A DNA stretch of 64,000 bases from Mitsuokella sp047974105 (GTDB lineage: Bacteria; Bacillota; Negativicutes; Selenomonadales; Selenomonadaceae), in contig NZ_JBHYRS010000001.1 of NCBI RefSeq assembly GCF_047974105.1, positions 558,001 through 622,000 of the forward strand, in the 5' to 3' direction. The notes beneath the pieces were generated by a model that saw only the letters and a list, made by a program, of their open reading frames with translations, was not told the DNA's origin and searched no databases. Numbering within the stretch: the first letter of the stretch is position 1; each line of letters opens with the position of its first letter. A program made the position numbers and the translations under genes. Positions 52,539-61,283 of this stretch are shown in pieces.

Positions 52539-53966
52539 TCAGATCTTGTAAACGCGAATCATGTTCGTGTTATTGCCGACACTCGTCTTGCTCTGGAGCT
52601 TGATGCCGGACGTGATGATCGTCGTATCGCCGCGTTTAACGAAACCGTCTTTGACGGCTGCGGAAACAGCATTCGTGATCATCTCATCGACATCATGCCA
52701 CTGCGTGCCGAGAATCGGATATACGCCCCAGCGCAGGTTGAGCTGACGGACGACCTTCTCATGCGGCGTATAAGCAACGATAGCTGCTTTCGGACGGTAG
52801 CGGGAAACGATTTTCGTCGTGTAGCCGCTGTCGGTCGGCGTGATGATAGCCGGAACTTCCAGTTCATAAGCCATCTGTACCGTAGCATGAGCAACGGCAC
52901 GCGTACGGCTCTGGCTGTGCTCGAAGCCGCGCTCAACAAAGAGGTTCTTGTATTCCAGGGATTCTTCCATGCGCAGAGCGATGCGGTTCATCGTCGAAAC
53001 AGCCTCAATCGGATAGTCACCGGAAGCCGTCTCACCGGAAAGCATGATAGCATCCGTACCATCGAGGATGGCATTGCCGACATCAGAAACTTCTGCACGC
53101 GTCGGACGCGGGTTGCGCTCCATGGAATCGAGCATCTGCGTAGCGACGATAACCGGCTTGCCGGCCTTGTTGCACTTGCGGATGATGGATTTCTGAATCA
53201 GAGGAACGTCCTCTGCCGGAACCTCTACGCCAAGGTCGCCGCGAGCAACCATGATGCCGTCCGAAACCTCGAGGATGGCATCGAAGTTCTTAACGCCTTC
53301 GAGGTTCTCGATCTTCGGCAGAATCTCCATGTGGCCGCCGTGCTCTTCGATAAGTTTGCGGATAGCGAGAACGTCCTCAGGACGCTGGATGAAGGAAGCA
53401 GCGACAAAGTCCATGTCCTGCTCGCAGCCAAAGACGATATCCTTCGCATCCTGCTCGGAGATTGGCGGCAGGCCGAGGGAGACGCCCGGAGCAGCAACGC
53501 GTTTCTTCGTGCTCATCTTGCCGCTGTTCTGAATCGTCGTGATGATGTCCTTGCCACGGATCTCGTCAACCTTCAGTGCGACGAGGCCGTCGGAGAGGAG
53601 CAGCGTATCGCCCGGCTTTACTTCCGTGTAAAGGCCCTTATGGTTGACCGATACATGCGTCTCATCGCCCGGGATATCCTCATACGTCAGCGTGAACTTG
53701 TTGCCCTTTTCGAGCATAACCTTGCCATCTTTGAACTCGCCAAGACGCATCTCTGGTCCCTTCGTGTCGAGGATCAGGGAAATGACTTTGCCAGCTTTCT
53801 TAGCCGCTTCACGTACCATGTTGATGCGGTTCAGATGCTCTGCATGGTCACCATGGGAGAAGTTGAAACGTGCACAGTTCATACCATTTGCGATCAAGGC
53901 ATCAACTACGCCCGGTCTCTCCGTAGCAGGACCCTGCGTGCAGATAATTTTCGTCTTCTTTAACAT
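52539..53966 (-). CDS. pyk: Pyruvate kinase
   Basis: A 475-residue enzyme of the short bacterial form, without the extra C-terminal PEP-utiliser domain. Motifs: ARFNFSHGDH, DTKGPEMRLG, the active-site ILPKIENLEGV (Lys near 220), DGIMVARGDLGVE and MLSGETASGDYP. It converts PEP and ADP to pyruvate and ATP. AGGTGGGGAT precedes the ATG. It has a long structured leader and its own promoter. Confidence 0.97.
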   Translation of the reverse strand: MLKKTKIICTQGPATERPGVVDALIANGMNCARFNFSHGDHAEHLNRINMVREAAKKAGKVISLILDTKGPEMRLGEFKDGKVMLEKGNKFTLTYEDIPGDETHVSVNHKGLYTEVKPGDTLLLSDGLVALKVDEIRGKDIITTIQNSGKMSTKKRVAAPGVSLGLPPISEQDAKDIVFGCEQDMDFVAASFIQRPEDVLAIRKLIEEHGGHMEILPKIENLEGVKNFDAILEVSDGIMVARGDLGVEVPAEDVPLIQKSIIRKCNKAGKPVIVATQMLDSMERNPRPTRAEVSDVGNAILDGTDAIMLSGETASGDYPIEAVSTMNRIALRMEESLEYKNLFVERGFEHSQSRTRAVAHATVQMAYELEVPAIITPTDSGYTTKIVSRYRPKAAIVAYTPHEKVVRQLNLRWGVYPILGTQWHDVDEMITNAVSAAVKDGFVKRGDTTIITSGIKLQSKTSVGNNTNMIRVYKI

Positions 53967-54122
53967 GTGTTAATCCCCACCTATTCTTTTTACATTACCC
54001 TACTATATTTAGACGGATACAGCCGCGCACCGATTCGCAGCGGCATCCTGTCCCGGCCTGAACAAAACGAGGAAAATTCCTCTGTACAGTTTTATTCTAC
54101 ACTGTTTAGGCGGATAAGTAAA
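53967..54122 (-). promoter_or_regulatory. pyk promoter and structured leader
   Basis: Minus-strand TTTACT (54117-54122) and TAGAAT (54094-54099) with 17-base spacing. The 120-base leader that follows can form GAGGAA/TTCCTC and a larger hairpin GGAT-GCCGC/GCGGC-ATCC (about 54010-54055). No U-tract follows. The rest of the 53967-54284 gap is AT-rich with nothing recognised. Confidence 0.5.
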
Positions 54123-54235
54123 ACCATTTCCACCAAATTCTCCTAAAATAAATTTATTCTGAAAAGTCATCGTCATAATCACAATTTATTAATCAGAGTT
54201 GGCTCTTTCCTGTCTGTCATCTGTACGAATTCGAA

Positions 54236-54268
54236 AGAAAAAAGAACTGCCGCAAAGCAGCAGTTCTT
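54236..54268 (-). terminator. Terminator after the cytidylate-kinase-like gene
   Basis: GAACTGC and GCAGTTC around a 9-base loop, followed on the minus strand by TTTTTTC. Confidence 0.85.
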
Positions 54269-54284
54269 CTCAGCAAGCGGCCTC

Positions 54285-54881
54285 TCAGCCTCTTGGATTC
54301 TTCTTAATATAGTCGATGATGAGATCCGCAGCATCTTCGAGGGACAGATGCGACGTATTGATCATGAGATCATAGTGCTGCGGAGCACCCCAGGTCTGGC
54401 CCGTGTAGAACTCATAATACTGTTTGCGGCGTTTCTCTTCCTTGTTGAGGTCTTCAAGCGATGCGCCGTTGTAATCCGTCTTAGCACGCTCTTTGCGGAA
54501 TTCATCGTCTGCATAGATGAAGAACGAATAGCAGTCCGGATTGTCTCTGAGGATATAGTCTGCGCAGCGGCCGAGGAAAACGGCGCTTTCTTTTTTGGCA
54601 ACACCGAGGATGACCTTTGCCTGCTCGATGTACATGCGGTTGTGGCGCGAAACACGCTCGTAGCCGTAATCACCGAGATTGCCCATGCAGTTGGACGGCG
54701 TGTTGTAAGAAAGCTCTACGGCTTCCTCTGGGTCCATGCCGCCATCGATGTTGTCAGCAGCCATCTCGACAACCTTCTTGTCATAACGGCGTACACCGAG
54801 TTTCTCTGCGACGATTTTGGAGACCTCACGGCCGCCGCTGCCGAACTGACGCGAAATTGCAATCAACGTATGTTTTTCCAT
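54285..54881 (-). CDS. Cytidylate kinase-like P-loop protein
   Basis: About 198 residues of the cytidylate-kinase-like family: N-terminal ISRQFGSGGREVSKIVAEKL, where the P-loop is GSGGRE, then FLGRCADYIL and a lid-like RKERAKTDY. Classic Cmk has a canonical GPxGxGKS; this group has lost the P-loop Lys and its substrate is unknown. The ATG at 54881 follows GGAGGAACG; the frame opens seven codons earlier. It is divergent from the AraC gene. Confidence 0.85.
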   Translation of the reverse strand: MEKHTLIAISRQFGSGGREVSKIVAEKLGVRRYDKKVVEMAADNIDGGMDPEEAVELSYNTPSNCMGNLGDYGYERVSRHNRMYIEQAKVILGVAKKESAVFLGRCADYILRDNPDCYSFFIYADDEFRKERAKTDYNGASLEDLNKEEKRRKQYYEFYTGQTWGAPQHYDLMINTSHLSLEDAADLIIDYIKKNPRG

Positions 54882-55146
54882 ATAGCGTTCCTCCATATAC
54901 ACAATGAATATACTATCAAAATTTCCCTGATTTCCTTATTTCATACTTACAATATACTACACTGTTTCCAAAAATTCCACTGCCTTCTAGCCCAAAATCA
55001 GCAGATTTGTTAAAATAGAAGTAAGAAATTCACAACACGCAGAAAATCCGCCCATTGCGGCAATATGCTGACAAATTCAGCAGGCCTGGCCTGCAGGCGG
55101 GGTCTGCCGCCAATGAACCACCGATAATTAGAAAGGAAGGGGTTTC

Positions 55147-55992
55147 ATGGCCTTCATTCCAGAAAAATATACTTCTGTATTCACAAAAGAAAACATGCCG
55201 CGGCTTGTGACATTTTACCATGCCAAAACACCGTATACTTCCATGCCGCGCACCATGCACCGCCATCAGGATGTAGCCGAATTCATCCTGATTACGGAAG
55301 GCAGCGGCATTCACATCATCGATGGACAGCGCTACTTCACAGAAAAAGGCGACCTGCTGCTGATTGGCGAAAATGTCATGCACGATGAATCTTCACCGGC
55401 CAACCGCAATCTTTCGATTTATTCCGGTGCTGTCCGCGGCCTGCAGCTCCCGCCCCTGCCTGCAGGACAGTTCCTAAAAAAAGGCATGCTGCCTGTACAA
55501 AAAACAGATTGCCTCTTTCCTTATTTCTGCCAGCTGCTCGAGCTCATGCAGCGCTGTGCTTTGGGAAAAGGTTTTCATCCGGAAGAAAGCATCAATCACC
55601 TGCTCTGTTCGTTCCTGCTGCTTATTATGGAGCTCACGAAGCAAAGCGTTGTACTGCCGCCCGAGGAACATAATCTCATGGACGCTGTGCGCAGTCATCT
55701 CGATGCACATTACGATGAAAACATCTCACTCGACGAGCTCGCCCGCAAGTTTCACATCAGCACCTATCATCTTGCCCATGCCTTCAAGGCATCCAGCGGC
55801 TACGCGCCGCTGCAGTACATCACGCGCCGACGCATCGGCGAAGCCCAGACTCTCCTCATCGATACCTCGCTGCCAATTACGGAAATCGCCATCCGCACGG
55901 GCTATAACAGCTCCAGTTATTTCAACAAAGCCTTCCATAAAATCACGAACATGTCACCGCGCGATTACCGCAAGGCCTATCGCAAAATCTGA
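55147..55992 (+). CDS. AraC-family regulator of the neighbouring keto-sugar/inositol locus
   Basis: A 281-residue protein: N-terminal cupin sensor (HRHQDVAEFILITEGSGIH and KGDLLLIGENVMHDE) and C-terminal AraC HTH pair (SLDELARKFHISTYHLAHAF and IAIRTGYNSSSYFNKAF). AAAGGAAGGGG precedes the ATG. It is convergent with the Gfo/Idh gene; the repeated motif between 58428 and 58579 in the divergent promoter of this locus is a natural binding-site candidate (inference). Confidence 0.88.
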   Translation: MAFIPEKYTSVFTKENMPRLVTFYHAKTPYTSMPRTMHRHQDVAEFILITEGSGIHIIDGQRYFTEKGDLLLIGENVMHDESSPANRNLSIYSGAVRGLQLPPLPAGQFLKKGMLPVQKTDCLFPYFCQLLELMQRCALGKGFHPEESINHLLCSFLLLIMELTKQSVVLPPEEHNLMDAVRSHLDAHYDENISLDELARKFHISTYHLAHAFKASSGYAPLQYITRRRIGEAQTLLIDTSLPITEIAIRTGYNSSSYFNKAFHKITNMSPRDYRKAYRKI

Positions 55993-56011
55993 TTTTCAGT
56001 CAACTAATCAA

Positions 56012-56043
56012 AAAAATGCCGTTCTAAAAAGAGCGGCATTTTC
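56012..56043. terminator. Bidirectional terminator
   Basis: AAAATGCCG and CGGCATTTT around a small loop, between the convergent AraC and Gfo/Idh genes. Confidence 0.88.
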
Positions 56044-56084
56044 TGTACAGCAGTCAGGATATTTTTGGGTTTGCAGGGTATAAC

Positions 56085-57248
56085 TTAGTACTTGACCCAG
56101 ACGGAGCCTTTCTTTGCGGATTCTACGCACTTTTCAACCCACTTGACGCCTTCGGCACCGGCATGGACATCCGGATACCAGAAGTCGACTTTCTCTCCCT
56201 TATTGGCCTTTTCCATGGCGATGGCAAAGCGGCGGTAGAGATTCGACCATGCATCGAACAGACCTTCCGTGTGGCCGCCGCTGATGCGGTCTTCTGCTCG
56301 TGCCGACGGATAGAGGTAAGCACCGCCGCGCTCGAGAATGCGGACAGGCTCGCCCTCAATCTCATACGTCAGCTGATTCGGGCGTTCATCGTACCATTCG
56401 ACAGAAGCCTTCGAGCCGACGATGCGGACTTTCTGGCCGTGCAGCGCGCCGCAGTTGATGGCAGAAGCCCAGCAGGTGGCCTGTGCGCCGCCCTTGAGGT
56501 TCATGATAACAAAGGCATTGTCCTCGAGTTTGCGCGTCGGGATAAAGGATTTCGTCGTGCACATGAGGTTCTCGATTTCAAAATCCGGTACCATCGTCTC
56601 AGCAAGGAACAGCGGATGCGTGCCAACGTCACCGAGGACAAAGGATGGGCCGGCCTTAGCAGGGTCCATGCGCCAGCGGGCTGCGGAGTTCGTCTCCTCG
56701 ACCGGCGTGTTGTAAGCGCCAAACGGGAACTGCATCTTGATGAGGCGGATTTCACCGAGGTCGCCGTGAATGACCATCTGGCGGGCCTGCTCGATAAGCT
56801 GATGGCCGGAATAGCCATACGTTACGCCGACAACGAGGCCTTTGCTGTCAGCGAGGTGAACGAGCTCTTCAGCCTGCTCCGTCGTGAAGCACAGCGGTTT
56901 TTCACAAACAGCATGGAAGCCGGCTTCGAGTACAGCCTTGCAGACTTCATAATGCAGGCCGTTCGGTACGGCAATCGTCACAGCTTCAATGCGGTCATCG
57001 GCGCTGCGTTTTGCTTCTTCTGCCAGCATCGTCTTGTAATCCGGATAGCAGCGTTCCGGAGCCACACCAAGCTGAATGCCGAAATCTTTGCCGCGTTCCG
57101 GATTGATATCGAAAGCACCGGCAACGAGCTCAAACGAACGGTCACGCAGGGCGGCACTTCTGTGGATATAGCCGATCTGGCTGCCGCGGCCGCCGCCAAC
57201 CATAGCCCAACGAATCGGATGATCGAGTACTTTTTCACCGTTAATCAT
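56085..57248 (-). CDS. Gfo/Idh/MocA-family NAD(P)-dependent oxidoreductase
   Basis: About 387 residues. N-terminal Rossmann (WAMVGGGRGSQIGYIHR), the family motif CEKPLCFT (about 121-128, catalytic-type Lys in EKP), and the C-terminal half-barrel with GDVGTHPLFLAE (His near 217). It is longer than typical IolG (about 340), matching the group that oxidises inositols or glycosides at a ring hydroxyl. The ATG at 57248 follows AAAGGAGCG. It lies downstream of the TIM-barrel gene on the same strand, forming a two-gene unit. Confidence 0.88.
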   Translation of the reverse strand: MINGEKVLDHPIRWAMVGGGRGSQIGYIHRSAALRDRSFELVAGAFDINPERGKDFGIQLGVAPERCYPDYKTMLAEEAKRSADDRIEAVTIAVPNGLHYEVCKAVLEAGFHAVCEKPLCFTTEQAEELVHLADSKGLVVGVTYGYSGHQLIEQARQMVIHGDLGEIRLIKMQFPFGAYNTPVEETNSAARWRMDPAKAGPSFVLGDVGTHPLFLAETMVPDFEIENLMCTTKSFIPTRKLEDNAFVIMNLKGGAQATCWASAINCGALHGQKVRIVGSKASVEWYDERPNQLTYEIEGEPVRILERGGAYLYPSARAEDRISGGHTEGLFDAWSNLYRRFAIAMEKANKGEKVDFWYPDVHAGAEGVKWVEKCVESAKKGSVWVKY

Positions 57249-57335
57249 GATAAACGCTCCTTTTTCTTTTATCTTTGTCTTTTCTAAAACCCATCCCAAA
57301 TGATTTGTATATTTTATGGATATTTCTGAACTTCT

Positions 57336-58262
57336 TTATTCAAAGCCGAGACTGTGCAGGTAGTCGCAGCTGGCCTTGACATCACGCAGGCTCGTCGCCA
57401 CGTTGCGCGGGTCGCGCTCCTGCTCGACCGTGATATAACCGTTGTAATGAATCTCTTCGGTCAGTACCTTGTAAATGGCCGGATAATCGAGTATGCCCGT
57501 GCCGATTGGACACATCGAACCTTTGCCGCAGCCCTCGAAGAAACGGATGTGCTCGGAGAGGACCTCTTTATAAACCTTCTCGTTGATATCCTTGAAATGA
57601 ACGTAATCGAGACGGTCTGCGTACTTGCGCAGCCATTCTACAGGGTCCATGCCCGAATAGCGCAGATGGCCTGTGTCAAGGCAAAGCCCCGCCGTTTCCT
57701 TCGGGATATCGCGCATTAATTTGTCGATCTCGTCGGCAAATTCAATGTAGCCGCCGGCATGCGGATGAACGACAGCGCGGACGCCCCACGAAGCGGCCTT
57801 TTCGGCAATGCCCTTGATGTGGTTCATCATGCGCGCCCAGTCTTCATCGCTGAGGCGCGGTGCCCTGTCGCTGTGACCGGCATTGTAGTCGCGCTCATCG
57901 TGGCCCCAGTCCATGACAGTGAGATACGGTGCCGGATAACGCTGGCCGGGTTCCGTTGGCAGCTTTGGCAGCTTCGTGATGATGCCGCAGATATCATCGA
58001 CCTGATGCAGGACATTCTCATAATTGTTTTCGTCCAGCAGATTATCGAAGATCGTGCCAGCCACAATGCCGATGTGATTCTTCTCGAGCTCTTTGCTCAC
58101 GACATCGATATCGAGCGGCAGATAGCCATACGGCCCAAGCTCAATGGCCTTATAGCCGGCCTGTCCTGCTTCGTAGAGGACCTTCTGCCAGGGCGGCAGA
58201 TAAGGATTCTTGACGTCATCGACGCCCCAGCAGCACGGAGCACCTGTAATATGGATTGCCAT
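57336..58262 (-). CDS. Sugar phosphate isomerase/epimerase-family TIM-barrel protein (IolE/IolI-like)
   Basis: About 308 residues. Xylose-isomerase-like TIM barrel: GYKAIELGPYGYLP near residue 35, VVHPHAGGYIEF near 172, CLDTGHLRYSGMDP near 202 and DYVHFKDI near 228, carrying the Glu/Asp/His metal ligands. Family members isomerise, epimerise or dehydrate keto-sugars and inososes. The frame is open 40 codons further upstream, but GGGGAGGAA precedes the ATG at 58262. Operon with the Gfo/Idh gene. Confidence 0.85.
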   Translation of the reverse strand: MAIHITGAPCCWGVDDVKNPYLPPWQKVLYEAGQAGYKAIELGPYGYLPLDIDVVSKELEKNHIGIVAGTIFDNLLDENNYENVLHQVDDICGIITKLPKLPTEPGQRYPAPYLTVMDWGHDERDYNAGHSDRAPRLSDEDWARMMNHIKGIAEKAASWGVRAVVHPHAGGYIEFADEIDKLMRDIPKETAGLCLDTGHLRYSGMDPVEWLRKYADRLDYVHFKDINEKVYKEVLSEHIRFFEGCGKGSMCPIGTGILDYPAIYKVLTEEIHYNGYITVEQERDPRNVATSLRDVKASCDYLHSLGFE

Positions 58263-58346
58263 GAAAAATTCCTCCCCTGATCTTTTTATTTGCTTCCCAA
58301 GTTTTGCTTGACCTTGTTTGTTCGTCTTGCTTGACCTTACGCTGTC

Positions 58347-58375
58347 ATTATACGTCGAAATATGCCTGATTAATT
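58347..58375 (-). promoter_or_regulatory. Promoter of the TIM-barrel/Gfo-Idh unit
   Basis: TATAAT at 58347-58352 on the minus strand with a poor -35 (AATTAA, 58370-58375), the pattern expected of an activator-dependent promoter. Confidence 0.5.
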
Positions 58376-58427
58376 CCACCATGTTGTCTTTCTTTCTGGC
58401 AAAACAGGCCTGTCCACATGAAGAAAT

Positions 58428-58579
58428 GGTACAATCTTGTCCAGCTTCCTTATTATTCTTTTTTATTATTTCTCGTCAAAAAAATTTTTAAAAATTTTTT
58501 TCAGAGCAAACTTGCACAATCCTGCTGTTTCCGCTTCTTTTGTCAGCCACTGCTGAAAAATACTTGTACAATCCTGCTA
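58428..58579 (+). repeat. Three copies of a TTGTACAATCCTGCT-like motif
   Basis: Copies at 58428-58442 (GGTACAATCTTGTCC), 58511-58527 (CTTGCACAATCCTGCTG) and 58563-58579 (CTTGTACAATCCTGCTA). All point the same way; the GYACAAT cores start 85 and 52 bases apart, close to whole helical turns. A run of A and T tracts (58477-58501) lies between the first two. Likely regulator sites in the divergent promoter region. Confidence 0.7.
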
Positions 58580-58621
58580 AAACCGCGCCATTTCTAGGGT
58601 CACAGCATAGTCTGAACATTC

Positions 58622-58650
58622 TTGACAACGCCTTTTTATCATGGTATTTT
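58622..58650 (+). promoter_or_regulatory. Promoter of the iolH-like gene
   Basis: TTGACA (58622-58627) and TATTTT (58645-58650), 17 bases apart. Confidence 0.7.
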
Positions 58651-58710
58651 ATAAGCACAGCAAGAAAACAGCGCTGAACAAAAAATAATCACGCTGTCCG
58701 TACATATTGT

Positions 58711-58726
58711 TTCTTATCGTTTACAA
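58711..58726. promoter_or_regulatory. LacI-type site before the iolH-like gene
   Basis: Minus strand TTGTAAACGATAAGAA, centred on CG at 58718-58719. It sits between the promoter and the ribosome site and shares its left half with the gal operators and its core with the alpha-galactosidase site. Confidence 0.5.
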
Positions 58727-58741
58727 TCTGGAGGGTTTATC

Positions 58742-59662
58742 ATGAAAATTGCATTTGATGTCGACGTACTGTCCAAACAGATGAGCATCAACGATCTCGT
58801 TCATCAGGTTGCCGACTGGGGCTATAAATACATCGAGCAGTCCCCGCATCCGCGCATCAATCCGTTCTATAAACACCCGCTGTTCTCCAAGGAATGCGAG
58901 GAAGAATACCGCAAGGCCCTCAAGGAGACGGGCGTCGAGATTTCCTCGTTCATCTGCGTTTACCGCTGGTCCGGTCCGACCGAAGAGCAGCGCAAGATGG
59001 CCGTTGCCAACTGGAAAAAGATGATTGAGATTGCCGTCAACATGGGCGTGCCGGTCATCAACACGGAGCTCTCGGGCGACCCGAATCAGCAGGAAATCTG
59101 CAACGGCATGTGGTTCCGCTCCATGGAAGAGCTGCTGCCAATCATCGAGCGCGAAGGCCTGCGCGTCGAGATTCAGTCGCATCCATATGACTTCTGCGAG
59201 CTCAACGACGAGACCTGCGACATGGTCAAGTCCTTCCGCTCCAAGAACCTCGGCTACGTTTACTCCTCCCCGCACGGCTTCTTCTACGACCAGGGCAAAG
59301 GCGATGTCCGCCACATGCTCAAATACGCCGGCGACGAACTCACGCACGTACTCTTTGCCGATACGTACAACCAGACGCTCGACTGCCGCTACATCCTGAA
59401 CCCGCCGTCCCTGAACCAGCGCGGCCGCGAGGATGTTTCCGTCCATCAGCATCTGAACCTCGGCATGGGCGATGTCGACTTTGACGGCATCTTCGAGACC
59501 CTGCGCGAGATGGATTTTGCCAACAAGCAGCTCAAACCGGACGCTCCGAAAGTCGGCGGCGACAACATCGCCTGCGTCTCCATCTTCGGTTTCCCGGAGA
59601 AGATGAATGAATGGGCACCGCAGGCCCGCGAGCGCATCGAAAACGAACTGCTCAAAAAATAA
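58742..59662 (+). CDS. iolH: IolH-like sugar phosphate isomerase/epimerase
   Basis: A 306-residue TIM-barrel protein. Stretches such as KIAFDVDVL, YKYIEQSPHPRINPFYKHP, GVEISSFICVYRWSGP, NTELSGDPNQ and RVEIQSHPYDFCE match my recollection of IolH from myo-inositol catabolic operons; its exact reaction is not firmly established. Glu, Asp and His metal ligands are visible. GGAGGG precedes the ATG. It is divergent from the TIM-barrel/Gfo-Idh unit. The core inositol genes iolB, iolC and iolD are not in the window. Confidence 0.8.
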   Translation: MKIAFDVDVLSKQMSINDLVHQVADWGYKYIEQSPHPRINPFYKHPLFSKECEEEYRKALKETGVEISSFICVYRWSGPTEEQRKMAVANWKKMIEIAVNMGVPVINTELSGDPNQQEICNGMWFRSMEELLPIIEREGLRVEIQSHPYDFCELNDETCDMVKSFRSKNLGYVYSSPHGFFYDQGKGDVRHMLKYAGDELTHVLFADTYNQTLDCRYILNPPSLNQRGREDVSVHQHLNLGMGDVDFDGIFETLREMDFANKQLKPDAPKVGGDNIACVSIFGFPEKMNEWAPQARERIENELLKK

Positions 59663-59723
59663 AACCTTACCTTTATTCCTATATTCCTATCACTTCACTG
59701 TTCCAGCGAATCCCCATATGTGC

Positions 59724-59758
59724 AAAAAAATTCCAGCCTGAAAAGGCTGGAATTTTTT
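59724..59758. terminator. Bidirectional terminator
   Basis: AAAAAAATTCCAGCC and GGCTGGAATTTTTT around a 5-6-base loop, between the convergent iolH-like and permease genes. Confidence 0.95.
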
Positions 59759-59795
59759 GCTTATATCCCACTTATATTTTATTTTAGAAGGAAAC

Positions 59796-61139
59796 TTACA
59801 TTCTGTGTCTGCGGTACTGGCAATAGCCGAACCAAAGCACCAACAGCCAGATGGGCAGGAACAGCACGGCGAGCTGCATGTCAGGAATCTGCGTCATAAA
59901 GAAGATGACGCCGGCCAGGAACACGAGAGACAGATAATTCGCCCATGGATAGAGGATGGCCTTGAACTTCGTATCTTTGTGATGCAGGCGGCAGTAAGCG
60001 CGGAACTTCAAATGCGTCACGCAGATGACGACCCAGCTGATGACAGCGGCACACGTCGCAATCATCATGAGGTACATGAAGACATGGCCCTGCAGGAAAT
60101 AATTGAGCGCGACGACGATGAGCGTGATGCCCGAGGAAACGAGGATGCCGCGCACCGGCACGCCGTGTTTCGAGAGCTTGCGGAAAAAGGCCGGGGCCTC
60201 GCCCGTGCCCGCAAGGCCGTAGAGCATGCGGCTGTTGCTGTAAATCGCGGAATTGTAGACCGATACGGCTGCCGTCAGCACGACAAAATTGAGGATATGC
60301 GCAGCCGCCGGAATGCCGACATTATTGAAGATCTGCACGAAGGGGCTGGCCTCCATGCCGACCTTGTTCCACGGCCAGAGGGCCATGAGCACGACCATCG
60401 TGCCGACGTAGAAAATCAGGATGCGCCAAATGACCTGATTGATAGCGCGCGGAATCGTGCGGTCAGGGTCCTCTGCCTCACCAGCCGTGATGCCGATGAG
60501 CTCAATGCCGCCAAACGAGAACATGACGACGGCAATCGAAAGCGCGAGGCCCCAGAGGCCATTCGGCATAAAGCCGCCATTTGACCAGATGTTGCTGAAA
60601 TTCTCCGGAAACGGCTGCCCGTTCGTGAAGAGCAGGCCGAGGCCTAAGAGAATCATGCTGACAATCGCGGCAATCTTGATGAGAGCCATCCAAAATTCCG
60701 CTTCGCCGTACGCCTTGACGTTGACGAGATTGAGCGCCGTGATGGCCACGAGGCAGACGAGCGACGAAATCCACTGCGGCAGGTCAGGAAACCAGAAATT
60801 CATATAAATGCCGACGGCCGTAAGCTCTGCCATAGAGACGAGCACGTAATTGAACCAATAATTCCAGCCCGAGAGAAATCCCGGGAAACGCCCCCAGTAC
60901 TTTGTCGCATAATGACTGAACGAGCCCGATACCGGCTCATCGACGGCCATCTCTCCGAGCATGCGCATAATGAGAAAAATCACGATGCCGCCAATCAGAT
61001 ACGCGAGCATGACGGCAGGACCCGCGAGAGCAATCGTCGAAGCCGAGCCGTAAAAGAGCCCCGTACCGATGGCGCCGCCCAAGGCAATCATCTGCAGATG
61101 ACGGTTCTTGAGGCCGCGCTTCATCTTTGTATTTTCCAT
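59796..61139 (-). CDS. Amino acid permease (APC superfamily, AAT family)
   Basis: About 447 residues with twelve membrane helices. Family signatures: LKNRHLQMIALGGAIGTGLF at the start, EPVSGSFSHYATKYWG (about 80) and FSFGGIELIGITAGEAEDP (about 213). These proteins import amino acids such as proline, GABA or aromatic residues with protons; the substrate is open. The ATG at 61139 follows GGGAGATG; the frame opens 12 codons earlier. Confidence 0.92.
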   Translation of the reverse strand: MENTKMKRGLKNRHLQMIALGGAIGTGLFYGSASTIALAGPAVMLAYLIGGIVIFLIMRMLGEMAVDEPVSGSFSHYATKYWGRFPGFLSGWNYWFNYVLVSMAELTAVGIYMNFWFPDLPQWISSLVCLVAITALNLVNVKAYGEAEFWMALIKIAAIVSMILLGLGLLFTNGQPFPENFSNIWSNGGFMPNGLWGLALSIAVVMFSFGGIELIGITAGEAEDPDRTIPRAINQVIWRILIFYVGTMVVLMALWPWNKVGMEASPFVQIFNNVGIPAAAHILNFVVLTAAVSVYNSAIYSNSRMLYGLAGTGEAPAFFRKLSKHGVPVRGILVSSGITLIVVALNYFLQGHVFMYLMMIATCAAVISWVVICVTHLKFRAYCRLHHKDTKFKAILYPWANYLSLVFLAGVIFFMTQIPDMQLAVLFLPIWLLVLWFGYCQYRRHRM

Positions 61140-61212
61140 TTTTATCATCTCCCAGAAAAACAAATATGTTCTCATTATACCATCATCTGTACTGGATTGA
61201 CAGGTTTACAAA

Positions 61213-61247
61213 AAATAAGCGAAGCCCTGTGTAGACTTCGCTTATTT
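61213..61247. terminator. Bidirectional terminator
   Basis: AAATAAGCGAAG and CTTCGCTTATTT around an 11-base loop, between the nar operon end and the permease gene. Confidence 0.85.
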
Positions 61248-61283
61248 GCATTACGTATATGAACTTATGTCGTTACGATGTTC

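Noticed and set aside
58477..58501. A/T-rich palindrome as an intrinsic terminator
   Set aside because: The stem would be pure A-T with no GC and lies in a promoter region; a curved spacer between regulator sites is more likely.
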